DNA from: Psychrosphaera saromensis
GTDB lineage: Bacteria > Pseudomonadota > Gammaproteobacteria > Enterobacterales > Alteromonadaceae
Direction of reading: 5' to 3'
Assembly (NCBI RefSeq): GCF_002954545.1
Contig: NZ_MSCH01000003.1
Location: forward strand, 620,001-684,000
DNA length: 64,000 bases
This document shows, piece after piece, positions 34,807 through 46,111 of this stretch (position 1 is the stretch's first letter; every line of letters starts with the position of its first letter). The translations under genes were made by a program, and so were the position numbers. Below the pieces are notes generated by a model, which ran no database searches, was not told the DNA's origin, and was given only the letters and a program-made list of their open reading frames with translations.

Positions 34807-35667
34807 ATGAAGATCCCTCAGCGTCTACAACCTTTAGTGGAAGATGGTTTGGTTGATGAAGTTATCAGTCAACTTATGAGCGGAAAAGAAGCCACTGTTT
34901 ACATGGTAAGCACTGGCGATCATATTCAATGCGCCAAAGTCTATAAAGAAGCCAACAAACGTAGCTTCAAAAAAGCAGCTCAATATCAAGAAGGCCGTAA
35001 AGGCAGAAACAGTCGTCGCTCACGCGCTATGGAAAAAGGTTCTAAATTTGGCCGTAGCCAACAAGAAGAGTCCTGGCACAATGCCGAAGTTGATGCCTTA
35101 TTCAAACTTGCCGATGCTGGCGTACGAGTACCAAAACCTTACGGTTGTTACGACGGCGTATTGTTAATGGAATTAGTTGTTGATGCCGACGGTGATGTTG
35201 CACCACGTTTAAACGACATAACCATGACAGCCGAAGAAGCTGTTAAACAACACACCGAATTAATGGTGCATGTAAAACGTATGTTATGTGCCGGTATTGT
35301 TCATGGTGATTTATCTGAATTCAATATTTTGGTTGATGCTCATGGTCCTGTGATCATAGATTTACCGCAAGCGGTAGATGCTGCAGCCAATAACAATGCG
35401 AAGAAAATGTTAATTCGTGATGTACAGAACGTCACTAATTATTATGCTCAATACGAACCAAGTCTCAGCGAAACACGTTTTGCCCTAGAAATGTGGGCAT
35501 TATATGAAGCGGGTGAATTATTACCAGATACACCATTAACTGGTGAATTTATTGATTCCTCTGGTGAAGCCGACGTTGATTCTGTTTTACAGGAAATATC
35601 TGCAGCGTTTGAAGAAGAACAAGAACGTTTAGATCGTATCTCCTCAGCAGACGCGCCAGAAGAATAA
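34807..35667 (+). CDS. RIO-type serine/threonine protein kinase
   Basis: The 286-residue protein has the RIO1-like kinase core: ATP-binding strand EATVYMVSTGDHIQCAKVYKE split around ~30-50, catalytic loop HGDLSEFNIL and metal-binding IIDLPQAVD (D of the DFG equivalent). The insert at ~55-80 is very basic, resembling the flexible loop of RIO1. The C-terminus is acidic. Bacterial RIO kinases have no settled role. It lies 38 bp after gmhA and a terminator follows it. Confidence 0.88.
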   Translation: MKIPQRLQPLVEDGLVDEVISQLMSGKEATVYMVSTGDHIQCAKVYKEANKRSFKKAAQYQEGRKGRNSRRSRAMEKGSKFGRSQQEESWHNAEVDALFKLADAGVRVPKPYGCYDGVLLMELVVDADGDVAPRLNDITMTAEEAVKQHTELMVHVKRMLCAGIVHGDLSEFNILVDAHGPVIIDLPQAVDAAANNNAKKMLIRDVQNVTNYYAQYEPSLSETRFALEMWALYEAGELLPDTPLTGEFIDSSGEADVDSVLQEISAAFEEEQERLDRISSADAPEE

Positions 35668-35709
35668 ACCGCGTCCATAACATATTAACAGCACATTTGT
35701 TAATACCTT

Positions 35710-35749
35710 AACGATGAAAACCACATGCCTAGCGTGTGGTTTTTCGTTA
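35710..35749 (+). terminator. Terminator after the RIO kinase gene
   Basis: AAAACCACATGC pairs with GCGTGTGGTTTT around CTA, extended by outer AACG/CGTT pairing, with a T run. Confidence 0.8.
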
Positions 35750-35814
35750 TCAAGGTGTTCGACAATTAATAATTAATGTATGCTTACCCCATCTAGCTTT
35801 TAGTGAATTTTCTT

Positions 35815-37272
35815 ATGTTTGACTTGTCTATTTTTAACCACCTTTCTGATGTAAAAATTTTAGTTGTTGGCGACGTAATGTTGGACCGATACTGGACGGG
35901 TGACTCTAAACGTATTTCTCCCGAAGCCCCAGTTCCTGTTGTTAAAATTAGTGGGTTAGACGACAAAGTCGGTGGCGCCGCTAACGTAGCCTTAAATATT
36001 GCCCGTTTAGACGGACAAGTTACCTTATTAGGCATTATTGGCGACGACGAAAATGGCGACCGTTTAGAACAGTTATTAACGGACGAAAACATTAATTCAG
36101 CCTTAATCCGCCAAACTGAACAACCTACAATCACCAAGTTGCGCGTCATTAGCCGTCAACAGCAAGTTGTACGCTTAGATTTTGAAGAGCAATTTTCTAT
36201 TGAACACGCTAAATCTCTGCAGCAAAAATTTGAACACGAATTAGATAACTTTGATTTCATCTTGTTTTCTGATTATGCCAAAGGGTCGCTAGCTTGTATT
36301 AAAGACATGATCGCAACTGCGAGAGCCGCTGGTAAAACCGTATTAATCGACCCTAAATCAAAAGACTTATCTGATTACGCCGGTGCCAACGTTATTACAC
36401 CAAACAAAGACGAGTTTATTGCTGCAGGCGGCCAGGTTCATAGCGAAGACGCTATATGGCAGTCAGCACAAGATGTCATGACCAACTGCAACATTGAATC
36501 TATTTTGTTAACGCGTAGCGAACAGGGCATGTCTGCCATCACGCGTACCAAAAAAGTAGATATGCCAGCACAAGTGCTTGAAGTATCTGATGTAACCGGT
36601 GCAGGTGATACGGTTATTGCCACGCTAGCCATGATGATGGCTGCAGGTTTAGAACTTGCTGATGCCGCTAAAATTGCTAATTTAGCCGCTGGCGTTGTGG
36701 TTGCTAAACTAGGTGCTGCCACGGTTTCACCAGAAGAGTTATACCGTGTTGTGAACAAAAACATGTTTGAATCTAAACAAGCGCATTACCAAACCCCATT
36801 TGATGAAGTGCTAAAACACATTGAGTTTGCCCGTCAAAGTGGTGAGAAAATTGTATTTACCAATGGCTGCTTTGATATTTTACACGCAGGCCACGTACAT
36901 TATTTAGAACAGGCAAAAGCCTTAGGCGACCGCTTAGTTGTGGGTTTAAATAACGATGACTCTATAACTCGTTTAAAAGGACCAACGCGTCCTGTTAACC
37001 CTTTAAAAGATAGAGCAACCGTTATTTCTGGCCTAGCCAGTGTCGATTGGGTAATTCCATTTGGTGAGCTAAACGGCAACCAATACGACGACACACCGTT
37101 TGATATTATTCAAAAAGTGAATCCTGATATCTTAGTAAAAGGTGGCGACTACACGCCAGAAACCATAGTAGGCGCTGACTTTGTACAAGCCCAAGGCGGA
37201 CAGGTTGCCGTGATTGAATTTGTGGATGGATGTTCAACAACTAAGATCATAGAGAAAATTCAACAAAAATAA
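35815..37272 (+). CDS. hldE: Bifunctional heptose kinase/adenylyltransferase
   Basis: The ATG at 35815 is chosen over an in-frame GTG at 35803. The N-terminal ribokinase-like domain (~1-320) has [21 protein letters not shown] split near ~15-35 and the catalytic [13 protein letters not shown]. The C-terminal nucleotidyltransferase domain (~345-485) has [20 protein letters not shown]. Together they phosphorylate heptose 7-phosphate at C1 and, after GmhB acts, add AMP. The length of 485 residues matches E. coli HldE (477). The ADP-heptose epimerase gene (hldD) is not in the window. Confidence 0.96.
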   Translation: MFDLSIFNHLSDVKILVVGDVMLDRYWTGDSKRISPEAPVPVVKISGLDDKVGGAANVALNIARLDGQVTLLGIIGDDENGDRLEQLLTDENINSALIRQTEQPTITKLRVISRQQQVVRLDFEEQFSIEHAKSLQQKFEHELDNFDFILFSDYAKGSLACIKDMIATARAAGKTVLIDPKSKDLSDYAGANVITPNKDEFIAAGGQVHSEDAIWQSAQDVMTNCNIESILLTRSEQGMSAITRTKKVDMPAQVLEVSDVTGAGDTVIATLAMMMAAGLELADAAKIANLAAGVVVAKLGAATVSPEELYRVVNKNMFESKQAHYQTPFDEVLKHIEFARQSGEKIVFTNGCFDILHAGHVHYLEQAKALGDRLVVGLNNDDSITRLKGPTRPVNPLKDRATVISGLASVDWVIPFGELNGNQYDDTPFDIIQKVNPDILVKGGDYTPETIVGADFVQAQGGQVAVIEFVDGCSTTKIIEKIQQK

Positions 37273-37303
37273 AAGCAGGCTTTTTTTATAAAAAGAATCG
37301 AGT

Positions 37304-37352
37304 AGGCCAAAGTAAAATTTAATAATCACTCTATTTAATTTTACTTTGGCCT
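37304..37352. terminator. Bidirectional terminator between hldE and the 37.4-kb gene
   Basis: AGGCCAAAGTAAAATTT pairs with AATTTTACTTTGGCCT (stem of ~16 bp) between two convergent genes, with T-rich flanks. Confidence 0.88.
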
Positions 37353-37361
37353 CTTTTATAT

Positions 37362-37817
37362 TTATTGAATACGAGTCACTCGGATAGTGCTATTTTTCCC
37401 TTCTTTTGCTAGCAAGAATGAATTAAATACACCGCGAGCAATAACAATTTTATCACCTTCTTTTAAAAACATACGGTCTGACCCAACCTGACGCCATTGC
37501 TGATTATTATTTAAAGTAATAATTAACTTACCATAATGTGTTTTTTTTATAGAACCAACAACCGATCTAATCTCTTGCGCTCTATCTCCATTTATATCTT
37601 TATGCTCTAAACCAAAATCTTCAGATGTTACTGGAACCTCAGTAGTAAGGTCATCTTTTAACGGTTTTTCAGCTATAGCCTTGTCATAACAAAGTAAACG
37701 ATTTTGATCATTTTTAATCGTGCTACATGCTTGCAACGCTTGTGTATTAATTTTTGCTTGGGCTGTAAATGTCGCTGCACTTAATAGTGTTAATATTAGG
37801 AATGTTTTCTGTTTCAT
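37362..37817 (-). CDS. Hypothetical periplasmic protein
   Basis: The ATG at 37817 gives a clear signal peptide (MKQKTFLILTLLSAATFTAQA) and has TGAGA about eight bases upstream; the longer frame starts without one. The mature ~130 residues start with ALQACSTIKNDQNRLLCYDKAI, a two-Cys pattern seen in small periplasmic proteins including some type VI secretion-associated ones, and end in a beta-rich part (SVVGSIKKTHYGKLIITLNN) like an OB fold. No secretion genes are nearby. Function unknown. Confidence 0.65.
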   Translation of the reverse strand: MKQKTFLILTLLSAATFTAQAKINTQALQACSTIKNDQNRLLCYDKAIAEKPLKDDLTTEVPVTSEDFGLEHKDINGDRAQEIRSVVGSIKKTHYGKLIITLNNNQQWRQVGSDRMFLKEGDKIVIARGVFNSFLLAKEGKNSTIRVTRIQ

Positions 37818-37924
37818 TTTAATTCTCAGATCCTTATTGTGATTTAGCAGTATAACGATGCGAAACAATTGTTCTAGGGATAAATAGTAAGATTGTGAAA
37901 TTAATTTAGTAAATAAATAGACAA

Positions 37925-37957
37925 AAAAGCCCCGATGTTTTTTAGCATAGGGGCTTT
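37925..37957. terminator. Terminator downstream of katG
   Basis: AAAGCCCC...GGGGCTTT forms an 8-bp GC-rich core stem (extended by GATG/CAT pairs) with A and T tracts on the two sides. It lies between katG and the 37.4-kb gene, both on the minus strand, and can end katG transcription. Confidence 0.85.
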
Positions 37958-38025
37958 GTTATTTTAGAGCTAGATAAGGAAACTAATTCTCCTTATCTAA
38001 TTTGAAATAGTGATAGCTTAAAAAG

Positions 38026-40486
<2,461 letters not shown>

Positions 40487-41638
40487 TCAGGTTAAAACAA
40501 ATGACGCCATTCCATGCTCTTGTCCATTTAACATCACTGAGCATTTATGTTCACCTGCGTAATATTTTCTGGTACTGATTGGCTTTATGTTGTGATTTTT
40601 TGTCAGCGTAATCGTTTGCCCAGCCTTAATTACAAACTCTTTAAATTTGAATACTTTTGGCGTGAGCTTGCCATTGGCTTTTTGATGGTAAATCACATAA
40701 TCCATTAACACAGGCTGTGCTATGTTATTTTGGTTGTTTAACGTCACTGTAATGATGAAACTGTCGCCCATATTCACCACCGTTTTCGACAAACTTATCT
40801 CTACCAATACACCTTCCGGTTTAGCATAACCAAAAACCGACAATGTATTAGCGTGACCTTGTTTGATTAGCGTTCTACAAGCGTGTTTAACCAAACGTTG
40901 TCGGTTTTTATCTACGCTTGTTACTGCATCGCTACCTGTGTTCGCCTGTGTACCCGCTAACCATTTTTTTGCAATCTCGGCCACTAAGTCTGGATGATTT
41001 TTGGCAATGTCATTTAAATGATTAGCCACACTTCTACGAACGTATTCTGTACTGTCTGACTTCAGCTTTTCTAACAGAGGGAGAGCGCATTGAGGGTTAT
41101 CTTTAAATTCAGGTAATTGCATAGCCCAAGGCAATAATGGGCGAGTGCCTTCACTCACTAAACGGCGTACGTGGTAACAATCGTCATCACACCAAGCATC
41201 CATAATAGTTAAACATTCTGCAGGTTGCGCTAATAATAAATAACGAATACCAAACTCACTAGTAAAACGTTTAGTCATGAGCCTTAATGCATCCATAGAT
41301 TCAACTAAATAATCTTGTCCTAGCTCACCAACATATTGAGTAAATGGCATGATCATCCAACCCGCCACGCCATTCTCGTCCGTAGTGATTTCAGTTAAAT
41401 CTTGGTTATCTTGTACCGGTGTCAGGGTATTTAACAAAATAGATAATGAAGTTAAATAGTCAGCTGGAAGGTAATATTTAAGTGCTATATAAATTTGATT
41501 AGCACGGTCTTTTAATTCCCGATTTTCAATATCATCTATGGCAACTTGTATAAACCCTGCTTGATCAAACCCAATAAAATTAGCACTAACATGCTGGGCT
41601 GTTAATCTAATAAGCTCAGTGTTGAACAAGTTTTTCAT
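40487..41638 (-). CDS. DNA alkylation repair protein, AlkC/AlkD-like HEAT repeats
   Basis: The 383-residue protein begins KNLFNTELIRLTAQHV and has HEAT-like helical repeats (DDDCYHVRRLVSEGTRPLLPW; SDSTEYVRRSVANHLNDIAK), the architecture of the AlkC/AlkD glycosylases that remove alkylated purines. A C-terminal ~100-residue beta-rich domain (VLVEISLSKTVVNMGDSF) is present, as in AlkC proteins with an Ig-like tail. The stop is 12 bp before the waaA stop-side neighbour on the same strand. Confidence 0.75.
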   Translation of the reverse strand: MKNLFNTELIRLTAQHVSANFIGFDQAGFIQVAIDDIENRELKDRANQIYIALKYYLPADYLTSLSILLNTLTPVQDNQDLTEITTDENGVAGWMIMPFTQYVGELGQDYLVESMDALRLMTKRFTSEFGIRYLLLAQPAECLTIMDAWCDDDCYHVRRLVSEGTRPLLPWAMQLPEFKDNPQCALPLLEKLKSDSTEYVRRSVANHLNDIAKNHPDLVAEIAKKWLAGTQANTGSDAVTSVDKNRQRLVKHACRTLIKQGHANTLSVFGYAKPEGVLVEISLSKTVVNMGDSFIITVTLNNQNNIAQPVLMDYVIYHQKANGKLTPKVFKFKEFVIKAGQTITLTKNHNIKPISTRKYYAGEHKCSVMLNGQEHGMASFVLT

Positions 41639-41650
41639 GCGTTATGCTGC

Positions 41651-43099
41651 CTATTCCTTAGCATTAGAGTTCTTAGCATTAAGAGTTCGTAACAATTCAG
41701 TACTTAGAGTATTAATGATCCCTGCATTATTCTGCAACGTGGCGAGGGCTTTTTTGCCTGTGTTACTGGTTAATTCAGAGTCTGACAGCCACAAATTTAT
41801 TTGTGTAATAAATTCAAAATGCGTATTGGCTATGACTAACCCGCCACCATTGGCCAGCGTGTTACAAATTTCTGGATTGTTGTAAACATGTGGTCCCATG
41901 ATGATAGGTTTAGCAAATGCGGCAGCTTCTATTGGATTGTGGCCACCACGTTCTGCAAACGAACCGCCAACAAATGCAATATCACAAACACCATATAATT
42001 TACTTAACTGTCCCATTTGGTCACCCAATAATACGTCGGTTGTGGTTTCAGCCGACTCAGACTCACTCATTTTAACTACGCTGAGTTGTTGTGAAGTTAA
42101 GTATTCAAAAACAGGTATAAAACGTTCTGGATGTCTTGGACATATTATTAGGATTAAATCTGGATATTGGCTTTTAAATTGTTGGTAGGCTTCTACCAAT
42201 AAGCTTTCTTCACCTTCATGGCTGCTGCCAACAATGATCACCTTACGCTTAGTTAAATTTAAAGCGTCTCTTAATTCTTGTGCTGCACTCATGTCAGCAG
42301 GCTCAATATCAAATTTAATATTGCCTAATAAAGATAACTTATCTGGATTGATGCCCATGGCGAGGTAGTTATCAAAGTCGGTCTGATTACGTGCATACAC
42401 TTGATGTAATTGCTGGATCATAGGCTCTGACAATGACGTCAATTTTTGATAACCACGTCTGGTTTTGTCGGTTAATCTCGCGTTAACAATACACACAGGC
42501 AGCTGTATTTTATGACCTTGTTTATTTTTGTACTTGTAACACTGATTAATTAAATTTGGCCACAACTCTACTTCCATAATAATCACTAAGTCAGGTTGAA
42601 CCTGTTTTAATAATGATGACATTAGCCAAGGCAAATCTACCGGTAAATAGGTGTGGCTGACTTTAACTTTAAGCGCTTTATCTAGCAGACGGAATAGTTG
42701 TTCTTTGCCGGTTTTGGTATTTGTGGTGACGACAAAACTTAATTCTGTGTCACTGCTGTTATCCACGTCATTTGACGCTAATAGTTTTTTTATCAGGGGA
42801 ATTGCGGCAACCACTTCACCCACTGATGCACAGTGGATCATGACTCGTTTATTTTGTGTGTTTTTATCTAGCGTTAAGCTTTTACCGACTAAACCGTATT
42901 TTTGTCCCCAAAACCAATCGCGCTTTTCGTTCCCTTTAAGTGGCTTGCGCACCAAAAAAAACGTGGCCTGTTTGACTAACGCGGCAACCCACTTTGTTAA
43001 GTCAACTAACAGGAATATTACTAATAGGAAGTTATAAAGCAGCAGAGTTAACTGTCGTTTAATTGGACTTGTTTTTCTGCCGTTTATTAACAAATTCAT
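41651..43099 (-). CDS. waaA: 3-deoxy-D-manno-octulosonic acid (Kdo) transferase
   Basis: The 482-residue protein has a membrane-anchoring N-terminus (LLLYNFLLVIFLLVDL) and the WaaA motifs MIHCASVGEVVAAIPLI, IIMEVELWPNLI and the nucleotide-binding IVGSSHEGEESLLVEAY. It adds Kdo from CMP-Kdo to lipid A at the inner membrane. It is longer than E. coli WaaA (425) through an N-terminal extension and insertions. It overlaps kdkA by 4 bp. Confidence 0.93.
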   Translation of the reverse strand: MNLLINGRKTSPIKRQLTLLLYNFLLVIFLLVDLTKWVAALVKQATFFLVRKPLKGNEKRDWFWGQKYGLVGKSLTLDKNTQNKRVMIHCASVGEVVAAIPLIKKLLASNDVDNSSDTELSFVVTTNTKTGKEQLFRLLDKALKVKVSHTYLPVDLPWLMSSLLKQVQPDLVIIMEVELWPNLINQCYKYKNKQGHKIQLPVCIVNARLTDKTRRGYQKLTSLSEPMIQQLHQVYARNQTDFDNYLAMGINPDKLSLLGNIKFDIEPADMSAAQELRDALNLTKRKVIIVGSSHEGEESLLVEAYQQFKSQYPDLILIICPRHPERFIPVFEYLTSQQLSVVKMSESESAETTTDVLLGDQMGQLSKLYGVCDIAFVGGSFAERGGHNPIEAAAFAKPIIMGPHVYNNPEICNTLANGGGLVIANTHFEFITQINLWLSDSELTSNTGKKALATLQNNAGIINTLSTELLRTLNAKNSNAKE

Positions 43100-43890
43100 T
43101 TAGCGTAACCCAGTAACAGCTGTTGCCATTTGGCATCGCTGAAGTGGAATTTTTTATTTATGGTTGGATTTTCTGCTTTGTCTTTTTCTTTACGTAACGA
43201 GCGCAATAAACGATTTAGGTTAGCCTGTTGCCAAAATATCGCTGGCGCATTAAATTCCGGCTCTCTGAATTCACAGCGATCAAAATCAATTAAAAATACC
43301 TTACCGCTATTATCTATCATGATGTTATGAATATTAAGGTCACTATGGCAAACACGCGCTTGATGAAAACGTTTAATGGTTGCACCAATATTTTGCCAGA
43401 CATCATCTGACAAGTCTTCAGCTAGTAACCAATGAAAACCATCTTTAGCATCGGCAATTTTTTCAATTAAAATATCGTTTCGACACCATAAACCCGCTAC
43501 TTTCGTTACCATTGCGGCAATAGGGTTTGGCACAGGTAACCCTAGGTCGACCATTTTTTGTAGCATAGTGAGTTCGGCAATACTGCGGGTCTTGTTTAAT
43601 TCTGTGTATAAAAACTCATCATGTAATATTTTACTGACTAAGCCACCGCGATAATAATGGCGTAAAACAAAATGTCGTTCTGGCGAAGATGACCCGGAGT
43701 CGGCATTGTATTTAATAAAATAAGTGGTGTTGCGGCCTTTAGATTCACCAGTTATTGCTCTTTTACCCGACCAGTAGTCAGCATTAAACCAATCACTAGT
43801 TACTGTGTCTTCCAAGCTTGGGTGAGCGAAAATAGTTTGATTTTTTTCGATAGTTTGACGCCATAATATAGCGGTTGAATCTGATAACAA
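43096..43890 (-). CDS. kdkA: Kdo kinase
   Basis: The 264-residue protein is a small-molecule kinase of the KdkA type: NTTYFIKYN and HFVLRHYYRGGLVSKILHD around the ATP site and the catalytic loop CHSDLNIHNIMIDNSGKVFLIDFDRCEF. It phosphorylates Kdo at O-4. The start is a TTG at 43890: an in-frame stop lies four codons upstream and no other Met comes before the conserved region. It is coupled to waaA, and divergent from the heptosyltransferase gene. Confidence 0.9.
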   Translation of the reverse strand: MLSDSTAILWRQTIEKNQTIFAHPSLEDTVTSDWFNADYWSGKRAITGESKGRNTTYFIKYNADSGSSSPERHFVLRHYYRGGLVSKILHDEFLYTELNKTRSIAELTMLQKMVDLGLPVPNPIAAMVTKVAGLWCRNDILIEKIADAKDGFHWLLAEDLSDDVWQNIGATIKRFHQARVCHSDLNIHNIMIDNSGKVFLIDFDRCEFREPEFNAPAIFWQQANLNRLLRSLRKEKDKAENPTINKKFHFSDAKWQQLLLGYAK

Positions 43891-44000
43891 AACGACTTCT
43901 TACAAGTTTTAAGTTGGAATAGTGCAAATCATACATTAGCATGACCGTCTTAAGCCAATTTGATTTGATTTTTGTTGTTTGTTTTTTGATAGGAGTTGCT

Positions 44001-45047
44001 GTGTCTTTACAATCTATATGTGTATTAAGGTTATCCGCCATTGGTGACGTATGTCACGCTGTTGCTGCGGTACAGGCTATTCAAAGAAAACATCCTCAAG
44101 CTAAAATCACTTGGATAATTGGCAAAATTGAAAAAATGCTATTGGATGGTTTACCAAACGTTGAGTTTGTCGTTTTTGACAAATCAAAAGGTAGAGGCGC
44201 TTTTAAACAACTCCAACAAGATTTAGCTGGCAAAGAATTTGATGTGTTATTGCACATGCAAGTTGCCCTTAGAGCAAACTGGGCAGCAAAGTATATTAAC
44301 GCAAAACGCAAAATTGGTTTTGATCGTGACCGAGCTAAAGAACTACATACATTGTTCACTAAAGAACGTATTGCGCCGCAAATCGAACCGCACGTTTTAG
44401 AGGGCTTTTTTGGCTTTGCGCAAAAATTAGGTGTGTCGCTTTCTGAACTAGACCACTTAAGCTGGAACATTCCAGTTTCTGATGACGATATTACATTCGC
44501 CAATAGCCACATTGCTCCAAAATCTAAAACCTTTGTGATATCTCCAGCTGCCAGCAAAAAAGAACGTAACTGGTTACCAGAGCGTTACGCTGCACTTGCC
44601 GATTACGCAGCAGATAAAGGTTTTAAGGTTGTTTTATGTGGTGGTCCAGCACCAATTGACCGAGAGTTAGGTGATGCAATTCAAGAATACGCTGAAACTG
44701 AAATAGTAGATTTGATTGGCAAGACTAGCTTAAAACAAATGTTGGTTTGCTTAAAAAATGCATCGTTAGTATTAGCACCAGATACCGGCCCTGCGCATAT
44801 GGCCGTGACACAAGGTACGCCTGTGCTGGGTATTTATGCCCATTCAAATCCAAAACGTACTGGCCCTTATTTATATCAAGATTATGTTACTGAGGTTTAC
44901 CACAGAAATTTATTCCTGCAAAAAGGTGACAGCGCCGAAAATTTAAAATGGGGAGTGCGTGTTAAAGGTGCTGAATTGATGGGACAGATCATGGTAGATC
45001 AAGTGAAAATTCAGTTTGATCGATTAGTACAGGACTTTGAACTTTAA
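44001..45047 (+). CDS. Glycosyltransferase family 9 (heptosyltransferase-like)
   Basis: The GTG at 44001 has AGGAG five bases before it and starts just ahead of the family motif ICVLRLSAIGDVCHAV; the ATG at 43941 would add a hydrophobic, unrelated leader. The 348-residue protein has the second-domain motifs PAASKKERNWLPERYAAL and LAPDTGPAHMAVTQGTPVLGIY. Heptosyltransferase I/II-like transfer of heptose from ADP-heptose to the inner core is inferred; the acceptor cannot be told. It is joined to gmhB by a 1-bp overlap. Confidence 0.85.
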   Translation: MSLQSICVLRLSAIGDVCHAVAAVQAIQRKHPQAKITWIIGKIEKMLLDGLPNVEFVVFDKSKGRGAFKQLQQDLAGKEFDVLLHMQVALRANWAAKYINAKRKIGFDRDRAKELHTLFTKERIAPQIEPHVLEGFFGFAQKLGVSLSELDHLSWNIPVSDDDITFANSHIAPKSKTFVISPAASKKERNWLPERYAALADYAADKGFKVVLCGGPAPIDRELGDAIQEYAETEIVDLIGKTSLKQMLVCLKNASLVLAPDTGPAHMAVTQGTPVLGIYAHSNPKRTGPYLYQDYVTEVYHRNLFLQKGDSAENLKWGVRVKGAELMGQIMVDQVKIQFDRLVQDFEL

Positions 45048-45682
45048 TGTCTCAGCCTCAGCCTCAAACTCAAACTCAAAAAAAATCAACCCCTGCAACT
45101 CAAGCTAAAAAGCATGAAACTCAAAATAATGAACCTAGCAAAACATTATTTTTAGACCGTGATGGTGTAGTTAATGTTGATCATGGTTATGTGTCACAAC
45201 CAAAAGATTTTGAGTTTATTGATGGTGTTTTTACTGCCTGCAAACAGTTTCAAGACGCAGGTTATAAAATTGTGATCATCACCAATCAGTCTGGAATTGG
45301 CCGAGGTTATTATTCAGAACAAGACTTTCATGCTCTAACTGACTGGATGGTGGCTGAATTTAAAAAGAATAATGTAGATATTTTAGCAGTTTATTACTGT
45401 CCGCATCATCCTGTTAAAGCCAATGCACCATATTTACAAGAATGTGACTGCAGAAAACCACAACCAGGCATGTTATTACAGGCAATTAACCAGCATAACC
45501 TAAGCCCAAACAATTCTATTATGATTGGCGATAAAGCGTCAGACATGCAAGCGGCAAGTGCAGCAGGCATAAAACACAAGTACCTAGTTAACTCTGGCCA
45601 GTCCTTTTCGTCAGAAGTTGAAGAATTGGCAGATGCTGTTTTTGCTGACTTACCAGCAGCAGCAAACTCAATATTGTTATAG
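45047..45682 (+). CDS. gmhB: Heptose-1,7-bisphosphate 7-phosphatase
   Basis: The HAD phosphatase has the nucleophile motif FLDRDGVVNVDHGYV, IITNQSGIGRGYYSE, and the family zinc-binding block CPHHPVK...YLQECDCRKPQPGM, with MIGDKASDM near the end. It removes the 7-phosphate between the two HldE steps. The first ~30 residues are a low-complexity Gln/Thr/Lys segment not needed by the fold; a start nearer the core is possible but none is in frame with a good signal. Start ATG overlaps the preceding stop (TAATG). Confidence 0.92.
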   Translation: MSQPQPQTQTQKKSTPATQAKKHETQNNEPSKTLFLDRDGVVNVDHGYVSQPKDFEFIDGVFTACKQFQDAGYKIVIITNQSGIGRGYYSEQDFHALTDWMVAEFKKNNVDILAVYYCPHHPVKANAPYLQECDCRKPQPGMLLQAINQHNLSPNNSIMIGDKASDMQAASAAGIKHKYLVNSGQSFSSEVEELADAVFADLPAAANSILL

Positions 45683-45792
45683 CCCAAGTAACGTTATCAG
45701 AGCCTAGTTTTGCTCATTCCAAAAATTCATTAATGCCAGATGACTATTAATAATAACGCCTAACACTAAACACATTTGCAAAATGGGATGTT

Positions 45793-45805
45793 AATAGTAA
45801 CTATT
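45793..45805. promoter_or_regulatory. Fur-box-like dyad upstream of feoA
   Basis: AATAGT-A-ACTATT is a perfect dyad followed by ATCATTT, resembling part of a Fur site. It lies ~65 bp before feoA, near a possible TATATT -10 element at 45832. Position and iron-uptake function support the idea; the match to the Fur consensus is partial. Confidence 0.4.
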
Positions 45806-45868
45806 ATCATTTAACACTTTGGTTAAAAAGGTATATTATGGCCTTTCTTCTTTTGAATTGAGGTTTTT

Positions 45869-46111
45869 ATGACATTGTGGGAATTAAACAAAGGCGAAAC
45901 TGCAAATGTTTCACACCTTTGGGAACATTTAGATGATTCTGTCAGTACTCGCCTAGTAGAAATGGGGTTTGAAACTGACCAAAACATTACATGTTTACGT
46001 AGAAGCGTGTTTGCTGGCCCTTTAGTTATTCAAATTGGTGATTGTGTTTACTCATTAGAGCAAAAAATCGCTGAACAAATATTCATCTCGACTCAAGAAA
46101 CTATCTCATAA
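45869..46111 (+). CDS. feoA: Ferrous iron transport protein A
   Basis: The 80-residue SH3-like protein (LWELNKGETANVSHL; LVEMGFETDQNITCLRRS) is the standard cytosolic partner of FeoB. Its stop overlaps the FeoB start by one base. Function in ferrous iron uptake is by family. Confidence 0.93.
   Translation: MTLWELNKGETANVSHLWEHLDDSVSTRLVEMGFETDQNITCLRRSVFAGPLVIQIGDCVYSLEQKIAEQIFISTQETIS

Noticed and set aside
43941-44000. The longer ATG start of the heptosyltransferase gene
   Set aside because: It would add a hydrophobic, unrelated leader; a GTG with a strong ribosome site at 44001 precedes the family motif.
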